A DNA stretch of 64,000 nucleotides from Plotosus lineatus (lineage: Eukaryota; Chordata; Actinopteri; Siluriformes; Plotosidae): the NCBI GenBank assembly GCA_024760905.1, contig CM045750.1, forward strand, positions 11,435,419 through 11,499,418. The letters run 5' to 3'. Both the position numbers and the translations under genes were made by a program. Every line of letters begins with the position of its first letter. Positions within the stretch are counted from its first letter, which is position 1. The notes under the pieces are model-generated. The model searched no databases, had not been told where the DNA came from, and saw nothing but the letters and a program-made list of their open reading frames with translations. Below, in pieces: positions 58,642 through 64,000 of this stretch.

Positions 58642-60286
58642 TACACTCACTCACACATACACTCACTCACAGACACACACACACACACACACTCACACAC
58701 AGTGATGGGACATTAAAAGTGGGAGCAGTTGGTGTTTCGCTATATTGATGGTGGAAGATGCTACTCATTCACCACACACATTTTTCCTGCCGGTTTAGGG
58801 GCTTGAACCAGCAATCTGCTTCTCTGTTCTTGACACAGAGGAACACAGGTTGAGCCACAATGTTGTACGAAAATAATTCACTCCACCCTGTTGTTAGATA
58901 ACAGGATAGCTTCACATGAACATCATCAGAAATAATCATTGATCATCCAAGAACTCTGAGGTAAAATGAATACAGGAGATGAGAGTAGGGGTTAAAGGTT
59001 AATCTCATTTAAATATACAGATTAATTTCTTTTAGGCTGATACATTCTGCATAAATGATGTAATGGGCAGTTATTTGAAAACCGAGTGTCATGATGATGT
59101 CATCAAGATCCAAATTAACACGTATATCTTTATGATTTTAAGATTGCAGTGGTGGTCTAGTGGTTAGGGCGCAGGATCGCTGACCATAAGGTTGGGGGTT
59201 CGAGTCCCCACAAGGTTGTCACTGTCCCCCCCCAGTGCAGCTAACTGGGTTATCAAAGGCAGGCCATGTCTCTCACTGTCTATGGTGAGAGGTTCATGTA
59301 AAAGAACCATTGCTGACATTCGTAAAGAGGAGCTGCAAAGTCGTCAGCGTGTTTCTGTCCCCTGCTAAAGGGTTATGACAGGAAGGGCATCCGACGTAAA
59401 AGCCCATGCCAAATCAAACGTGCGAATCAGATGACTCGCTGTGGTGACTCTCAAGAACGGGAAAAAGCCGAAAAGAAAAGAAGAAAGAATATGTTTATGA
59501 TTTTAATGTCATTTATTCACAGATTTGTGTTGCAGGTGTGAAAAGGTTTCACTTAAAATCTTTTTCTGTGTGTCCACCAGGATTAACATATTTAAATACA
59601 AATACATGAAATACTAACAAAATGAAGTTTAAAGCCAAACTCTTCCATGATAACCGGGGCTTTGATGATGTCATCATTCTGAGACTCAGTTTTTAAATAA
59701 CCATCGATTTGAGCAATAGAACAGTGAACTAATTTACAACATCCTCTTCCCTTCAGTGCCACAGAACCTGACGTTGGATCTGGACACAGCGCACCCATCT
59801 CTAGCCATCAGCGACTTCGACACAAAGGTGGAGGAGGGCCGAGCACGCTCTCACGAACCCGACTTGCCACGCCGCTTCACGCGCTTTTTTGGTGTATTGG
59901 CTACTGCACAGTACTCCAGTGGTCAGCACTACTGGGAGGTAGATGTCAGGGACAAAGGAGTGTGGTACCTGGGTGTGACAACAGCCCGCAGCAATCGGAA
60001 GGGCTTTGTTAGTCTGTCACCTTCCGCTGGATACTGGAGCCTGAGCCTACATGACCGCCTCTATGCCAACGAAGAGGATGCACGTGTGCCTGTGGCTGAT
60101 TACTGGAGCTCTCCTCGTGTCGGGGTCTTCCTTGACTACGAACGTGGCCACGTGGCTTTCTATGATGCCGTCACCATGAAACGGGTCTATAGCTTTGCGG
60201 CATACTTTGACGAGCCCGTTTCACCCTTCTTCAGCCCTGGCAAGAATGACCCGGGCAGCCGTCTGCAGATCTGCCATTATTACTGA
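37569..60286 (+). CDS. TRIM family E3 ubiquitin ligase, RING/B-box2/coiled-coil/PRY-SPRY, 8 exons, complete
   Basis: Spliced CDS: 37569-37754, 47197-47414, 50230-50275, 50450-50545, 54949-55173, 55270-55292, 55420-55535, 59757-60286. That is 1440 nt (479 residues plus stop) with every phase consistent. RING C3HC4: C17, C20, C32, H34, C37, C40, C57, C60. B-box2: C106, H109, C117, D120, C125, C128, H134, H137. A coiled coil spans about 139-265. PRY begins near [10 protein letters not shown] (308) and SPRY carries WEVD (363) and LDYE (430), ending FFSPG...LQICHYY. All zinc ligands are present, so an active ubiquitin ligase is expected, with SPRY choosing the substrate. The 96-, 23- and 116-nt exons are the class-IV TRIM layout. 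The closest named relatives look like TRIM39 or zinc-binding protein A33-like fish proteins; I do not assign a symbol. Confidence 0.93.
38025..38096. repeat. (AAT)n/(ATT)n palindromic microsatellite
   Basis: About nine AAT units, then ATTTATTT, then about nine ATT units: a perfect long hairpin candidate 270 bp after TRIM exon 1. Confidence 0.9.
38292..38355. repeat. (AT)n-(GT)n microsatellite
   Basis: AT at 38292-38336 then GT to 38355, 45 bp before an RTE 3' end. Confidence 0.9.
38400..39913 (-). mobile_element. RTE LINE, 5'-truncated, split by a hAT element
   Basis: 3' end at 38400, truncated 5' end near 39913, minus strand. It carries the longest surviving RT frame (39015-39926: [33 protein letters not shown] at 39522-39533) and the C-terminal [15 protein letters not shown] block. 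A 342-bp element is inserted at 38811-39152. Confidence 0.85.
38811..39152. mobile_element. hAT-type non-autonomous DNA transposon, 342 bp
   Basis: Inverted ends CAGGGGTCACCAAC and GTTGATGATCCCTG (two mismatches). The 8-bp sequence CTCTAAAC is repeated exactly at 38803-38810 and 39153-39160; removing the element restores the LINE reading. An 8-bp duplication with CAGGG ends is the hAT signature. No transposase is coded. Confidence 0.9.
40071..40409 (+). mobile_element. SINE-A copy
   Basis: Head starts at TGGTCTAGTGG (first few bases missing) and the tail ends GCCGAAAGGAAG. GACATTGTTGAG is found just before (40060-40071 region) and just after (40411-40422 region), a 12-bp duplication. Confidence 0.88.
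40982..43907 (-). mobile_element. RTE LINE, near full length, minus strand, degraded
   Basis: Same family as the element at 16353. It runs on the minus strand from 5' end (AATGCAGCC, at 43907) to 3' end (40982). Endonuclease fragment 43207-43608 ([33 protein letters not shown]); RT fragments 41678-42184 and 41094-41705 with FADD at 41756-41767. A T-run at 42499-42519 and a G-run at 41017-41027 disrupt it, and multiple frame changes are present. I could not find a target duplication. Confidence 0.82.
44066..44426. other. TRIM intron 1, no feature recognised
   Basis: Unique-looking DNA between a family 5 scrap and the pyrimidine tract. Confidence 0.45.
44427..44870. repeat. Pyrimidine-rich tract (CT on + strand), about 440 bp
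   Basis: Almost pure C/T with ctctctc, cccttctctcc and cccctctctct units in TRIM intron 1. Open frames in it are low-complexity artefacts. Confidence 0.9.
44871..45841. other. TRIM intron 1, no feature recognised
   Basis: T runs at 45368-45390 and 45740-45755. No element ends seen. Confidence 0.45.
45842..46200. mobile_element. TIR-like element fragment, family 5
   Basis: The block CGATTTGAGCATCGCGGTCTT near 45858 appears as reverse complement at 43908-43950 directly beside the RTE 5' end. It also shares the tccattgtttccaaacgacag block with families at 32370 and 53635. Contains two near-identical 45-bp units at about 46068 and 46126 (caatctcgcaa(c/g)ctgattggct). Confidence 0.5.
46385..46729 (-). 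CDS. Small ORF with P2X7-tail-like cysteine motif, probably transposon-borne
   Basis: 114 codons, ATG complement at 46727-46729, minus strand within TRIM intron 1 (opposite to the host gene). Acidic N-terminus ([15 protein letters not shown]), then WCSCGKC, a Glu-Cys-Tyr-Cys pair and HKPALEM. The W-C-x-C-G-x-C pattern is like the cysteine-rich cytoplasmic domain of P2X7, which occurs widely in fish as stand-alone, repeated ORFs. It is intact in this window, but the last 30 residues may be intronic read-through. Function unknown. Confidence 0.4.
   Translation of the reverse strand: MDEDSFVEEVEGYLYEPLKKDYPHLVKSDQESDDSEDDIGESAEALTQENRSKQPANIWCSCGKCVRQKTDQECYCFVRSAHKPALEMAFISAMLSRHVRCPAPEGELSNRSVF
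47197..47414 (+). CDS. TRIM gene exon 2: linker and B-box2
   Basis: 218 nt, acceptor gcttcccag, donor AG|gtaagg, phase 0 to 2. It opens [20 protein letters not shown] (linker helix after RING) and contains [20 protein letters not shown] of B-box2. The final His ligands are split with the next exon. Confidence 0.92.
47547..47617. repeat. (CA)n microsatellite 230 bp after TRIM exon 2
   Basis: acacgcgcgcgcgcacac followed by about 25 CA units. Confidence 0.95.
47640..48720. repeat. Purine-rich tract (GA on + strand), about 1.1 kb, interrupted by a SINE
   Basis: gagagag, gggagaga, gggagggaggg units over 47640-48055 and 48270-48720. A (GT)n run (about 47708-47752) lies near the left edge and the SINE-A at 48056-48269 in the middle. 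In TRIM intron 2. Confidence 0.9.
48056..48269 (+). mobile_element. SINE-A copy, 5'-truncated, in the purine tract
   Basis: Starts in the body (CTCACTGTCCACGGTGAGAGG) and keeps the RTE-like tail (CGCTGTGGCGACCTCTGAG). It splits the GA-rich tract 47640-48720. Confidence 0.85.
48884..50068 (-). mobile_element. DNA transposon remnant, copy 2, with SINE-A inside
   Basis: Ends GTATTCGACGTGATAAG and CTTATTATGTCAAATAC are inverted repeats with few mismatches. The minus-strand remnant 49643-49840 ends with an acidic tail ([20 protein letters not shown]), reminiscent of the C-terminus of pogo/Tigger-type transposases, though that is only suggestive. Two G runs are present. Confidence 0.6.
49078..49430 (-). 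mobile_element. SINE-A copy with target duplication and an empty-site paralogue
   Basis: Minus strand. AATCAAACTACTTGCATG (49060-49077) and AACCAAACTACTTGCATG (49431-49448) flank it. The related element near position 1500-2300 has the same site without a SINE (1644-1661), which proves the ends. Confidence 0.93.
50230..50275 (+). CDS. TRIM gene exon 3 (46 nt)
   Basis: Small exon between ggctttcag and gtaagc. It completes the split Arg codon and reads [15 protein letters not shown]. It supplies the last B-box2 histidine (H137) and the start of the helical region. It was found by phase and the DHR-H motif, being too short to stand out as an open frame. Confidence 0.85.
50450..50545 (+). CDS. 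TRIM gene exon 4 (96 nt, coiled coil)
   Basis: Exactly 96 nt, phase 0 to 0, acceptor tttttggacacag, donor gtatgt. It reads [16 protein letters not shown] to QARADVK. The 96-nt length is a family hallmark of TRIM genes. Confidence 0.9.
50546..51264. other. TRIM intron 4, no feature recognised
   Basis: Short frames only; 51051-51608 is open by chance into the LINE fragment. Confidence 0.45.
51265..51690 (-). mobile_element. LINE 3' region fragment (non-RTE), minus strand
   Basis: gggtcgggttgtggggcagcagc, then gttcccagtccagccaagag, ctcaactggctcctttcaac and gcctccaagatggctgaac. This is the reverse of a widespread fish LINE terminal region. No intact frame. Confidence 0.6.
51691..52538. other. 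TRIM intron 4, no feature recognised
   Basis: AT-rich unique-looking DNA. Confidence 0.5.
52539..53285. mobile_element. hAT-like element, disrupted by SINE-A
   Basis: CAGAAATGTCAAGCTCGAGG at left, GAGTTTGGCCACCCCTG at right. Flanking 8-mers GTATAAAG and ATATAATG agree at 6 of 8 positions. The interior ggccaaatctgacccac is typical of this group. Confidence 0.6.
52837..53189 (-). mobile_element. SINE-A copy inside a hAT-like element
   Basis: Minus strand, flanked by CCCTTTTAGAATCGAT (52821-52836) and CCCTTTGAGAATCGAT (53190-53205), a 16-bp duplication with one mismatch. Confidence 0.9.
53377..54470. mobile_element. TIR-like element, family 4, one end clear
   Basis: TA then CAGGTATACCACGGCTTACG at left, with the same start at 40876 (caggtataccatgacttcag). 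Interior holds a T-run, the block tgcatccattgtttacaagc shared with 32370 and 45990, and a 58-nt (AT)n. The right end near cgtaagtcggggaggttacg is uncertain. Confidence 0.5.
53686..53748. repeat. (AT)n microsatellite
   Basis: About 58 nt of AT inside the family 4 TIR-like element. Confidence 0.9.
54480..54730 (-). mobile_element. SINE-B copy, minus strand, degraded
   Basis: gggacaatttgaaatagtcag, ggggaactaactggagaacc, gctgtgaggtgcatctgctaattacaccaccatgctgc: body and head complement. Confidence 0.7.
54949..55173 (+). CDS. TRIM gene exon 5 (coiled coil)
   Basis: 225 nt (75 codons, phase 0 to 0), acceptor gtcctcacag, donor gtatgt. It begins [20 protein letters not shown] and ends QLSEVANFE. Glu/Lys/Leu-rich heptads give the dimerising coiled coil. 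The usual length for this exon in the family is about 231-234 nt, so it is slightly short. Confidence 0.92.
55270..55292 (+). CDS. TRIM gene exon 6 (23-nt microexon)
   Basis: 23 nt between ctttttcag and gtatgt, coding SISKAYS plus two bases of an Arg or Ser codon. A 23-nt exon at this point is characteristic of class-IV TRIM genes. Confidence 0.88.
55420..55535 (+). CDS. TRIM gene exon 7 (116 nt)
   Basis: Exactly 116 nt, phase 2 to 1, acceptor ctgatttttag, donor gtaagt. It reads [17 protein letters not shown] to [11 protein letters not shown]. It joins the coiled coil to PRY-SPRY. Confidence 0.9.
55536..56326. other. TRIM intron 7, no feature recognised
   Basis: Unique-looking DNA before the TIR element. 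Confidence 0.5.
56327..56818. mobile_element. TIR element, family 1
   Basis: CAGGGATCCCTCGATACTCC at left, GTGAGGGATCCCTG at right, TA on both sides; internal (GT)n at 56577-56620. Confidence 0.82.
56973..57747. mobile_element. TIR element, family 2 (pogo/Tigger-like), 775 bp
   Basis: CAGTCGGCCCCCCAACTTAC at left, AAGTTGGGGGCCGACTG at right, TA on both sides. It includes gtgggcgtggcccgc and a GA-rich tract. No transposase frame was found. Confidence 0.85.
57790..58265 (-). mobile_element. LINE derivative: 5' leader joined to 3' end, ORF deleted
   Basis: 57790-57870 resembles a LINE 3' end (cttaatccagggtcgggtcgcgggggcagc, as at 51265). From there to 58265 it resembles the GC-rich leader that precedes the endonuclease in the same kind of LINE (gggtcacccaaggcaaacagg on the minus strand). 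The coding part is absent. Recognition of the leader is from memory. Confidence 0.45.
58266..59151. other. TRIM intron 7, microsatellite and unique DNA
   Basis: Apart from (CA)n at 58536-58700 nothing is recognised. Confidence 0.5.
58536..58700. repeat. (CA)n microsatellite with CACT and CATA variants
   Basis: About 165 nt of CA-type repeat with internal higher-order units (acactcactcacaca, twice or more). Confidence 0.95.
59152..59485 (+). mobile_element. SINE-A copy in the last TRIM intron
   Basis: Full head to tail copy starting GCAGTGGTGGTCTAGTGG, with the 7-C run. TTTATGATTTTAA flanks both ends (near 59131 and 59494). It lies about 270 bp before the PRY-SPRY exon acceptor. Confidence 0.9.
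59757..60286 (+). CDS. TRIM gene exon 8: PRY-SPRY and stop
   Basis: Acceptor tcttcccttcag, phase 1. Residues 304-479 carry the whole PRY-SPRY (B30.2) domain with the three family motifs LDLD, WEVD and LDYE, then stop TGA at 60284. GC-rich at third codon positions compared with flanking DNA, as expected of selected coding sequence. Confidence 0.94.
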
Positions 60287-60886
60287 TTAGAGATGATGAT
60301 GTAATGGTTTACGAAGCTGAAGTCCATTGCAGGGGGCCGATGTTTCCTTAGTATGGGGGGGGGGGGGGGGGTTGAGAAAAGTTGTGCTTAATACAGTATT
60401 GCGAGAGTGAAGCTCTTGCATTAGAAAACTGATGCTTTCACTGAGAGATGAGGAAAAAAAAAAACAGCATTGTATTTGTAATCAGAAGCTTGCATTCCTG
60501 GACGTCGTTCTCTCAGAAGCGAGGCGGCCATGTTGCGGCTCAGACTCGGATCTTCTTTTTGTTCCGTTCATGTGACTTAGGGAGTGGACTCTGCTACACC
60601 TGATCTGAAGTCTGTTCTCATGACTATTTGAGGATGATGTAGCCCTGTTGTCAGTCAGATCAGGACACTCAGCTGATTTTCAGCAAATTTTGACTTGAAC
60701 TGCTTTTAAACGTCTTATTTCACCTCACGTCGCTCCACGTCATCCAAATGTCACCTTTTTCCAGCAAAGGAATTTAGATAAGTCGGTTTTAGAGGTAGCT
60801 TGCAGTAAGTTTTTGATTTTTAATTTTTTTTTTTTTTTTTTCAATTCCTAAATTCTCTTCAAAGAAATGAGGTAGTAGTGTATATA
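60287..60886 (+). other. TRIM gene 3' UTR region
   Basis: Mostly unique sequence with a 16-nt G run (about 60355-60371) and a 20-nt T run (about 60822-60841). I see no AATAAA before the TIR element at 60887. The first one (60965-60970) lies inside that element, so the transposon may supply the polyadenylation signal, or a variant signal is used. Confidence 0.35.
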
Positions 60887-61292
60887 CAGTGATCCCTCGC
60901 TACTCCGTGCTTCAGTTTCTGCGGCTTCAGTGCATCATGGATTTTTCAAAAATATTCATCGAAAAATAAAGGAAATTTAGGGAAAATGTAGAAAATTTAA
61001 GGAAAAGGCAGCTAAATAATGCCAATTATGCAAAAAACAAACAAACAAAAAATAACAACCCAACAAAACTACTTACATTTTTATGTGAGGTGTGCATCTG
61101 TATGTGTTTGTATTTATATTTTATTTACATCTTTTGCATTATTTTTGAATGTTTAATTGTTATTATAAGCATTTATAGCGTTGACTATGTATTTATTGAT
61201 ATTATATACACATACACATGTACGTATACAGCAGTCCGGCGAGGGGGGGGCGAGTCTCGGTCCCATTAACTGCGAAAAGTGAGGGATCCCTG
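60887..61292. mobile_element. TIR element, family 1, downstream of the TRIM gene
   Basis: CAGTGATCCCTCGCTACTCC at left (TA before), GTGAGGGATCCCTG at right. It contains the first AATAAA after the TRIM stop codon. Confidence 0.8.
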
Positions 61293-61739
61293 TGTATAAA
61301 TATGTCAATAATCGAGGGTTCTGCGGTTTCACAGGTTGCTATTCAAGGTTTAGTTTCCATGAAGCTCACGGAGCGGCGAATGCTGACGAACATTATGGAT
61401 TTTAGGTTTCGTCAGGGTTCGGAAACGGTTACAAAACCGCTCAGAAACAGCTTTTAAGGTCACAGAGATATTTTAAACATTAAAAATTTGTGAATTTACT
61501 TTATTTGCTAGCAATTATAATAGGTCTATAATTTTTTTTCTGGTTCATCATGTGAAAAACAGAAAGCCGGGGAGGGTTTATGCACCCTTTTATAGGGTTG
61601 GGTCCATAGAGGTATTGTTGGTTCAGGTCCGAGATTCTTGCGGTATTTTATCAGGAGTTGGCAAAAGGTCACAAATAGTGGCCGGTGGTTATTCATCGTC
61701 GTTAATACGACAAATAAAATAAAAAATGTTGTCATCCTC

Positions 61740-62600
61740 CAACATTCCTCAGTCGTTTGGTCATCTTCCGTGTCCTTCCGTATGATTCCGAACGTATGGC
61801 ATCCAACGTAAAAATCTATGCCAAATCAAATGTGCGAATCAGATGATTCGTTGTGGCGACTCCCGAGAAAGGGAAAAAGCCGAAAGGAAGAAAGAAAGAA
61901 ATATAAAAGGAACGTATTGACATTTTTAATATTAAAAATATTAACATATGTTTGTAATTTACTATATGTTTCTAATGTGCAATATGTTTATAATTTGCAA
62001 TAAATGTAAAATTCAACAAGTTAATTAATACAATAATTAAGTATAATACATTATAAACATATTAAACATTATAAACATAGTATGAACGAGAGAATGAGCT
62101 TCCTTGGTCAAATCCACATATTTCTAGATGGAATCAGGAGCAAATCCTTTGATCTTTGCCGATTTTTCCTCATTGAAACGGGGTCACGCTGGATATTCCT
62201 CAGTCATTCCTTAGTCATTCCGTGTTGAACGTGAACGTTCCGCCTTCATTCTGTCTCTTCCGCAATCATTCCGTAGCTCTACCTTCTAAAATGGAGTCGA
62301 GCCGTAGTCGTTCCTCGGGTGTTCTGTGCTTTCCGTGAACATCCTGTGAATTATCCGAAGGTCTTCCTTTGCAAGCCGCACTGGTTCCGAATGTAATCAG
62401 AGCGCTTTTACGCTTGTATTCCGACATTGTACCGTGGTTTTTCTGTGTCTTTTTCGCACATTCCGTGAACGTTCTGAAGGTGTTCCAAGGGTTCAATTTT
62501 TCGTGGGTTTTTTCCATGTAAAAATGCCGAAGCTCCTCCGTAGAGTGCGTTCCGCGCCTTTCCACCACGATCATTGCATTCCGCGCTCCAGTGAAATGGG
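61740..62600. repeat. TTCCG-rich segment
   Basis: At least a dozen TTCCG occurrences (for example cattccgtag, ggttccgaatg, cattccgtgaacg, cgttccgcg), with no fixed period and no long ORF. The SINE-A tail and an AT-rich block (61895-62090) interrupt it. Unclassified; possibly the interior of an old transposon. Confidence 0.4.
61798..61893 (+). mobile_element. SINE-A tail fragment
   Basis: Only the last ~95 bp: CATCCAACGTAAAA, ATGATTCGTTGTGGCGACTC and GCCGAAAGGAAG. Confidence 0.8.
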
Positions 62601-63358
62601 GGTATTACACTGTTGCTAACATTTGCTAACAACTGCTAATCTTCGCCAACTGTCTTTTTCAAACAATTTTTTTTTTTAATTGTGTGAATGTTGCTAAATG
62701 AACCCTGATTTTCATCAGAATTGATCAGAAGAGTCAACCTGTACTATGTTCGTCGGCATTCGTCATGCTGTGGGAGGGACTAAATAGCCAATTTAATCAG
62801 GTGTCTTTCTAGTCTGTTACATTTAAAGCTGCAAATTGGATTTTCTGAAACAAGGTCTGGTCCTGAGTGTGAAGAGCATGATGCTTTCAGATAGCTGTGC
62901 TTATTTCAATCAGTAATCAGAACTCATCTTAATATTTGTTGATGTAATTAAATGTCGAAATAAATCTCCTGTAGTCCTGAATAAAAATGAACCACACTGT
63001 AATTTTATTAATTCTTAATTTGACTGTGAATGTGCTGTAGAAATTACAAACCGTGGTGTCTCTATGTATATATCTACCAATCAGCTCGTCTGCTATATTA
63101 CACCAAACGACATGGTCGCATCCCATCAGCACTAAATATCCAAATCCTTATTTCTCTCCTGGCTGAGAGATATTTATTTATTTATTTATTTTTATTTGCA
63201 GTGTGGTGCCAATAGTATCGGCTGTCATTTCATGTCTGAATATTTGAACACGTTTAAACCTCTATCGGACCATTTTGACTTAAGGTTCATGTCCAGGTGA
63301 GCTTCAGACAGGTGCGTCACTGTTTTTGTTTTCGGTTTATATGTTACCATAATTTATA
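62601..63358. other. Intergenic, no gene recognised
   Basis: AT-rich; the short frames at 62929 and 63030 have no support. Contains a (TTTA)n run (63172-63190). Confidence 0.5.
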
Positions 63359-64000
63359 CAGTTGTGTTCAAAATAGTAGCAGTGTGTTCAAAAAAGTAAA
63401 TAAAGCTCAAAATGCTTCTAATAGTTTTAATTCCATTCACACAAATGCATCGGGAACCAGACACATTCTATTCCAAATCAAAACACAAAGGAAATCAGAA
63501 TTGTGTTATTCCTTTAAAGAAATTGAAGAAAAGTGAATATTAGACTCTTCAGAAAAATATCAGTGCCAGTTTTATTCTTTACAAACTCAAACCTTCACTG
63601 TATAAACTGAAAAGTGTTGAGATTTTTGTTTTCCTTGGAATCACTGAATGAATATTTATTTGCATGTCCAATGTTTCTGAGAACTTCTGCACTTCGGCGT
63701 TGCATGGAATCGACCAACTTCTGTTACCTGTGAGCAAGTTTCCCAGCCCAGGATGATCAGACGACACTCCTCAGTTCTTCTGGATTTCTTGGTTTTACCT
63801 CAGATGTATTTTTCACCCCACAAATTTTCTATCGGATGAAGGTCCAGGATCGGGCCACCGCTCCACAACGTCAATCTTGTTGGTCTGGAAGCGAGATGCT
63901 GAATGCTTACTGGTGTTTGGAGTTGTTGTCTTGCCTGACACTCATTTCAAGGGCATTTTCTCTTCAGCATGAGGCAGCACGACCTTGTCAAGTGTTCTGA
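63359..64000 (-). mobile_element. Tc1/mariner element, truncated by the window end
   Basis: Starts after TA with CAGTTGTGTTCAAAATAGTAG, a common fish Tc1-type end. On the minus strand the frame near 63815-63880 reads PILDLHPIENLWGEKY, the PxLxPIENLW signature around the third catalytic acid. Surrounding frames are broken. The same end occurs as a fragment at 4984-5025. Confidence 0.75.

Overview
This window is nuclear DNA of a ray-finned (teleost) fish. It has spliced vertebrate genes with GT-AG introns, dense CA/GT/AT microsatellites, tRNA-headed SINEs, RTE-type LINEs, a Penelope-like element, Tc1/mariner, hAT and many short TA-flanked inverted-repeat elements. No bacterial or organellar features are present. 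The order of fish cannot be fixed from the sequence alone.

Two host genes lie in tandem on the + strand. (1) The last eight coding exons of a FREM2 (FRAS1-related extracellular matrix 2) orthologue run from 11753 to 28029 and encode the C-terminal 508 residues: extracellular C-terminal region, one membrane helix, and a short cytoplasmic tail ending in a PDZ ligand. Earlier exons lie upstream of the window, and positions 1-11752 look like intron filled with repeats. (2) A complete class-IV TRIM E3 ubiquitin ligase gene runs from 37569 to 60286: eight exons, 479 residues, RING, B-box2, coiled coil, PRY-SPRY. It has the 96-, 23- and 116-nt exons typical of the family. All splice phases of both models agree.

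Layout. 1-11752: repeat-rich intron of frem2, with a hammerhead-ribozyme motif at 3010-3064 and a solo LTR nested in a MITE at 8254-8610. 11753-28029: frem2 exons; the 15.5-21.4 kb intron holds a near-full-length RTE LINE with a 15-bp target duplication inside another transposon. 28030-37568: intergenic, with a Penelope-like element (32750-34920) that carries a hammerhead motif, inverted arms and two further nested insertions, then a truncated second LINE. 37569-60286: TRIM gene; its first intron (9.4 kb) holds two more RTE copies, one split by a hAT element with a perfect 8-bp duplication, and long pyrimidine and purine tracts. 60287-64000: TIR element, a cluster of TTCCG motifs, and the start of a Tc1/mariner element cut by the window end.

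The most interesting content is the retroelement ecology. One SINE family (SINE-A, my working name) carries pieces matching both the 5' region and the 3' end of the RTE LINE in the same window. At least three copies of a derived SINE keep the SINE-A head and body but carry the tail of an unrelated SINE (SINE-B) at the same junction, which suggests a tail-swapped subfamily that has itself transposed. Two hammerhead ribozymes with complete catalytic cores are tied to the Penelope-like sequence. All element names beyond superfamily are working labels, because no library search was possible.
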